A DNA stretch of 64,000 nucleotides, from positions 16,653,603 to 16,717,602 of the forward strand of contig JAVMKO010000001.1 of the NCBI GenBank assembly GCA_032164245.1, given 5' to 3'. The notes beneath the pieces are model-generated. The model searched no databases. It worked only from the letters and a program-made list of their open reading frames with translations, and had not been told where the DNA came from. Of the stretch, positions 59,283 through 64,000 are shown piece by piece. The position numbers and the translations under genes are program-made. This DNA comes from Sternotherus odoratus (taxonomy: Eukaryota; Chordata; Testudines; Kinosternidae). Every line of letters starts with the position of its first letter. Within the stretch, counting starts at the first letter, position 1.

Positions 59283-60869
59283 CACCTTATGGTAGTACAG
59301 GTTTTAACTTGCATTATAAGTTTATTTTATGTTAACATTCACACCAGAAACCTAATTATGAGTTACACACTTCAGTCAAGGGGACTTGAAATAATATCAT
59401 ACGACTTCCGTGAGCAATTGTAATACAGCATAGTTTGACATATTGGATTGAGTATGTAACAGCAAACCATGGAATAAATGCAAGGTCATAAAACTGATAT
59501 ATTCAAGAAACTCATGATCTGTCAGCAGACAACAAGGAAAATGTGAAATAAAGTATTTGATGGGAGTTCTTCACTCAACTGTAATAATATGTTGAGTATA
59601 TACCATATCCAGAGAAGAGCAATATAGGTTTACGTTGGAATCTGAACTAGCTGCAGGTGTTAAGAAAAAAAAATAGAGGATATGATTCTTATGAACTTAT
59701 GTTGCTGACATTTCAATTTCATCTGCTCTGAAATGTTTCAGTTCTCAGGCAGTATACTCCTCCAGTGAAGCATGTGAGTCTCATCCTTTGTCTCTGTTTC
59801 TTTATCCTCAAATAGAATATTTACTAACAGATTTAGGAGGGGCTTAATTGGAACTCTCTGCTATGCTAATGATTTTTTTTGGCAAGCTGCTGATAAAACA
59901 ATTTTCTAAGCCAAAGAATTAATGTTTGGAAGAAAGTCATATAAGTGCAGAAGACTCAGGATTCTGTATTTACCTACTCTATACTTACCTCTTTTGTGTT
60001 TATTTTTATTTAAGGGTTGTTGACTTCAAACTGTGAAGGGATTTAAGCTTCCCTAGGAAGTTGAACAATGGGCTTCTTACAGGTGTTAAATTTGTTTTAT
60101 GGAGAAGGGGGATATAACTTATGGCTTGTAACATATGAAAGATTTGTTGAATAGACTTGAAAAAGTGAGAGCAGCTGTAAACATAGTTTACTTGTTCATG
60201 TGCAATAAATGCCATGGAAAGACTGACCATTTCTTACTCGGATCTTGCTGGCCTTTGCTGCAGAGAATGATTTAAAATGAAAGCAGAATATTGTAATCCC
60301 CAATTAACTGAGTTTTTTTTCCCTAGCTATAAATCCTCAACACCGTGTTACCAACATTTAATATCAGTACTCTTTCTGGCCATTCTGTGCTTATCTTGAA
60401 GATTAATCATCACTTAAGTCACTTTGCAGAGGGAAAGCTAAAGGCTAGTGAGTGTTGCCAGGATCTCCTGCAACTCTTATTTAGGACTAAGCCAAGTATG
60501 TGGGTGTGGGTGTGGCATAAGCAAGAGTAAAAGAAAATAAACTTGCTCATTTGTGTATTAAGTGATTCAGCTCAGCTGATTGAGAATGTTATGATGCAAA
60601 GTTTGGAAATATCTGTTCTCTCTGAGCACAGAAACATGTAAGCTGATAAGCAGTTTGCTTGCCTTTTAGGGCTCACATGCCTATTACAAGCAGGGATGTC
60701 ATGTGTCTGTGTGTGTCATTAAATCTGTCACTGTTTTCTCTTTCTCTGCTCCTTCCTCTAAGGCCTTTCAAAGTCTTCTGCATATTTTCAGGTTACACAG
60801 AAGTCTGGGAGAACACCCACTTTCAGGAAATACTACGAACCTAAAGAGTGTGTGTAGTAGACTTGCTCT
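59283..60869 (+). other. SEMA3E: SEMA3E intron 1, unassigned
   Basis: Inferred intron, AT-rich. No exon or confident repeat; a short GTGTGGGTGTGGGTGTGG tract lies at 60500-60516. Confidence 0.45.
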
Positions 60870-61420
60870 GGCTGGAGGGATTAGCTGGCACTCCCTGCTT
60901 CAGTTGCTCACCCCATGGTCTCTCTGGTCTCAGGATGCTCCTTCTTCCTGACTTGGTCCCCTTGGCCAGGTCACTATAGTCCTTCCCTTCTGGGGCATCA
61001 AAGTCCTACTGGACAAACTGTCTATCTGCGGTCTGTGGCAGTCTTCTAATTCAAGTCAATAGCACTTCCCCAGTGGCCGGTAGGGGACCTCAGAGCCAGC
61101 TGCTATTCCTGGTTCCAGCCCTGGGATCCTAAAATCAGCAGCCAGAGTTTGCCATTTCCATGAGCTTCTTCCTGCTTTGCCCTCTTCAGGCTTTCTTCTC
61201 CACCACCTACCTATGTAAACCCCTTCCTTCAGGCTCAGAGTGCCAAGACCTTTGCCACTCCCCACCCCTGAGGTTCTTTCTTCTCTCCCCACTACGCCCA
61301 GAGACCTGCCCTATGCAGGACTCCACCTATTCCTACCAGCCCTGCCTACTCCTGGCCTAAATAACCCCTGCAGGGGTGGTGGTGGGTGAACACCCCATCA
61401 CAGGGTGATAGGTTGCATCA
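60870..61420. other. GC-richer, CT-rich block of unknown class
   Basis: A sharp change to C/T-rich composition between AT-rich flanks suggests an unclassified interspersed repeat or LTR-like segment. I found no matching ends, target duplication, primer-binding site or domain. The right edge has CCCCTGCAGGGG at 61367. Confidence 0.35.
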
Positions 61421-62145
61421 ACCTGTTGATGAGTCTATTACTTTGCACAATGACACATTGCAATACAGAGAGTGTTTTATTAATTCCAAAGTGCAGTTTT
61501 AAAAAAAGTGGTTCCCAGTAAATGAATGTTTGCAGTTGTACTGGAGCAATGCTACACCCTGACAACTTCGTATTGCATTTCTTAAAGACTTGCATTCTTG
61601 TGGGCTAAAATGGTTCCCTGTTGTTGAGAATAACAAACAATTGCAAAAAAGGGTGATTGTTTCTCTAAAAGTGGCTTTGAGTACAGAGCTTACCTTTTAC
61701 AGTCGAACCACGTGATATGTCAGATATTTAATCTAGAAATAGTGCTGAGATCTCATTCTGCTGTCATTAATGGCAATGGCAAAATTCCTGTGAGTTTCCA
61801 TGAAAGGAGGAACAGCCAACAGATTTCCCTTGCATCTATCCTCTGAATATAAACTTGGCTTCCTGATTTATAGTGGGATCCTACAAAGCACTGAGAACTT
61901 TCTGCTGATTGCTCAGCACTTCTGCAAATAGGACCACCTACTTAGCAGACATCTAAATATAGATCTAGGACTTCAGGCACCCAAGATCAAATGCCTTCAA
62001 CCAAGAATGACTAGTCCTGGGATTTACAAAGTACATAGTCCAGGGCAGCACAAATCTCTTGGTGGTTTGTAAATGGAAATGCTGTCCCTGATGAAGTGGG
62101 TTCCTGATCTGTTGGTGGCTTTACAGATCAGGCTGAGACCCTGAT
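61421..62145 (+). other. SEMA3E: SEMA3E intron 1, unassigned
   Basis: Inferred intron; nothing recognisable. Confidence 0.4.
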
Positions 62146-62229
62146 CTTACAAGGACTATGTCACATGCTTATCTTTAATCATGTGCGCTATTCTGTTCAC
62201 TTAAAGTAAAGCATGTGTTTGCAAGATCA
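62146..62229. mobile_element. 84-bp palindromic MITE
   Basis: GACCCTGATCTTACAA at the left is mirrored by TTTGCAAGATCAAAGCC at the right, and CATGCTTATCTTTAA by TTAAAGTAAAGCATG inside. Same class of old palindromic element as 36557-36660. Confidence 0.65.
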
Positions 62230-62487
62230 AAGCCTAAGGCACAAGGGTGATGGTCTCAGAATGACCCATCCATTTTTCAATGTTTTAAAAATCCAAATAG
62301 TAGCACAAGTAATGTTAAATAGAATTGCTTTTATTTTGGCAAAGCTCCATTAATGGTCCTCACAAGCACCATGGGTTCTTGTGAAGGATTCCATATGGTA
62401 CTATAACAACACTTTTTTGTTGTGCCCTTTGGCTAAAACTCATCTACAGAAAGGCCATAAGAGCAACAGTTCTGCATGCCCTCCATG

Positions 62488-64000
62488 CAGGGGTGGATTA
62501 ATTGCTCCTGGGGCCCTAAGCACAGCCAAGCAATGGGACCCCCTTTCAACTCTCACCCCCATTCACAACCCAGCTTTTATTCGCAAAGTGACAAAGCTGC
62601 TACCCAAACACAGTTCAGTTGAGAGGGACAAGAACAAGGCTCACAATAATTTAAATTTAATATGGGTTGAAAACTTGAAAGTGGACACTTGATAAAAACT
62701 TCTTAAAATGTATTTATTCATTTATAAAAATTATGATTTATTCATTCATTTATTTTTATTTACTAACTTCCTCCTTGATTTTTGGAGAGCAAAATCTTTA
62801 ATTATATCTTTAAATGTCAGTTCTCAGACTAAATCTTCCTCTATACTTAAAAGAACCAAATCATCCAGCCTGTCTTGGACCATCCTTGTTCTATTAGGGT
62901 TTTTAATACCCTTTAACCTTGAAAATGAGCGCTCTGCTGTACAATTTTGTGAGCATTAAAATAAAAAAGATGTGAAAACCAATGTCTGCATTTGGAAATA
63001 CTGACATAATTTTGTCATCCACAATTACTTGATAAAGTTCAGCAGGAGAAAATGTACTTTTGCTAGTGTTAATAAACTTGTGACGCACTTAAGAATGAAG
63101 TAGAAAGGTTAGTGTCCAAATCCTCTGGGTAGGCCTCAACTAGCTTTTGGGAACACTGAGTCTATCTTTCTTTTTCAGCAAATGAAATGATGTTATTTGG
63201 AACATCACTTAAGAAAGAAAATTTGTCTGCAATATCAACATATATTTCTCCCCTTCTTCTCATTTGGGTTTCTAACTGATCAATGATTACGTTATAGGTG
63301 GCAATGCGGAATTTTTCTCTAGGGGTCAGCTCTACTTCTGGTGCATTTCCTGCATTGGGTAGCGTCTTTCTAATACGTTTGCGAGTGTGAGATGTTTTGT
63401 AATCACTCCCCTCTGGTAGCATTTCTTTTGAAAGCTTCTCAATTCTTTCAAAATCATCTCACTTAGCCCGCAGTTTTTCAGCTAAGGACATGTATAAATC
63501 TGCACAGGTCTTTAAGACCACATCCACTTTTTGCAGAGCTTGACTTGTTCTGTAAAATTCTTGCAAAATGTCATCCCACAGGATGAGCATAAAAACAAAC
63601 TCTAGCTCTAGCATCTTGTTTGCAATGTTGTCTGCTTCCCGTCTACTGTCTCCCTTCTGCGACTGGTCATCAGCTACACATTCTAAAGCTTCCAAAATCT
63701 TGTTGAAAGAACTCAAAATTGCATTTGTTGCAACTGCATGTGCCTCCCATCTGGTATCAGTTTTAACACTTTATTATCTCCCAGACAATCTTTTAGAATT
63801 TTCCATCGGTTTGTTGACGCCGAGAAAAAGGTATACAGCAATTGGACTGTACAGAAAAAATTAACAGCCATTCCACAACAGTCAACAGCACTGCGGCCAA
63901 CCAAATTTAATGAATGGGCTGCACAGGGCACATAGATGGCAAATTCCTTGTGTTCCAAAATCTTTTGCTGCATGCCTTTGTAACGGCCTGACATGTTTGC
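62488..64000 (-). mobile_element. Autonomous-type hAT transposon relic, cut by the window edge
   Basis: The 3' terminal inverted repeat starts at 62488 with CAGGGGTGGATTAATTGC, a typical hAT end, preceded by a candidate 8-bp target site CCTCCATG (62480-62487). The transposase remnant lies inside on the minus strand. The other end is beyond 64000, so the duplication cannot be confirmed. Confidence 0.8.
62760..64000 (-). pseudogene. Decayed hAT transposase (ZMYM1-like, DUF4371/hAT_C type)
   Basis: Reading the minus strand from 64000 down: MSGRYKG and VPCAAHSLNLVG (63994-63713) lie in the RNase H-like catalytic region; NANKM-type helical insertion sequence (63716-63459) and TRKRIRKTLPN (63422-63162) follow. 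At 63088-62900, FPNADIGFHIFF and then, after a frameshift, TAERSFSRLKGIKN give the C-terminal hAT dimerisation motif, continuing to about 62760 past an in-frame stop. At least three frameshifts or stops separate the blocks, so it is inactive. The start and zinc-finger N terminus lie outside the window. Host genes of the ZMYM1-like type are domesticated relatives; the terminal repeat beside it shows this is a transposon. Confidence 0.85.

Noticed and set aside
62088..62100. Exact CTGATGAAGTGGG, the start of a hammerhead core with helix II
   Set aside because: There is no matching CCCAC and GAAA downstream within range, and no other Penelope sequence around it.
48245..64000. A second SEMA3E exon
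   Set aside because: I looked for the start of the sema domain in plus-strand frames next to AG acceptors and found none; the long frames here are transposon-derived or chance.

Overview
This window is vertebrate nuclear DNA, most likely from a turtle (Testudines). The evidence is the repeat content. It holds minus-strand CR1 LINE fragments whose 3' tails carry the sauropsid 8-bp GATTCTAT-type repeat, many MIR/CORE-SINE relics, a 5S-rRNA-derived SINE, several hAT, TA-flanked and Helitron non-autonomous elements, and Penelope-like elements (PLEs) with the CCCACGAAAGCTTATG tail that I associate with chelonian genomes. There is no bacterial or phage gene organisation. Nearly all long open frames are chance frames or frames inside transposons.

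The only host gene I can support is SEMA3E (semaphorin 3E), on the plus strand. Its first coding exon is at 48124-48238: a start codon, a hydrophobic signal peptide and the family segment PRLRLSHK, then a GTAGGT splice donor. The ~680 bp upstream is probably the 5' UTR and promoter and contains short upstream ORFs. Everything to the right (48239-64000) then reads as the 5' part of a large first intron. I found no second exon. Everything to the left (1 to about 47400) is intergenic; in mammals the next gene upstream would be SEMA3A.

Layout. 1-8 kb: anonymous AT-rich DNA with a MIR carrying a nested hAT element, and an L3/CR1-like copy beside a perfect 28-bp inverted repeat. 8-15 kb: CR1 copies, the 5S SINE, a MITE, and a CR1 broken up by a hAT element and a PLE tail. 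15-21 kb: sparse. 21.5-24.3 kb: a hAT-like MITE with another MITE nested in it, abutting a 2-kb CR1 ORF2 fragment. 27-34 kb: a mosaic of CR1, hAT and MITE elements. 34.9-35.3 kb: a near-perfect palindrome with 181-bp arms. 36.5-39.3 kb: a palindromic MITE, a PLE insertion with a hammerhead-like motif, old CR1, a Tigger-like MITE and MIR. 44-46 kb: a CR1 inside another repeat. 48 kb: SEMA3E exon 1. 49-64 kb: intronic repeats including a Helitron, two PLE insertions, a minisatellite-bearing hAT-like element and, at the right edge, a decayed hAT transposase related to ZMYM1-like proteins.

The most notable signals are the SEMA3E exon, the 181-bp-arm palindrome and the PLE insertions. Two PLE insertions are tail-to-tail with 12- and 14-bp target-site duplications, and one carries an intact minimal hammerhead core. 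I found no new protein-coding system. The claims rest on reading the sequence and on remembered family consensus sequences; no database search was run.
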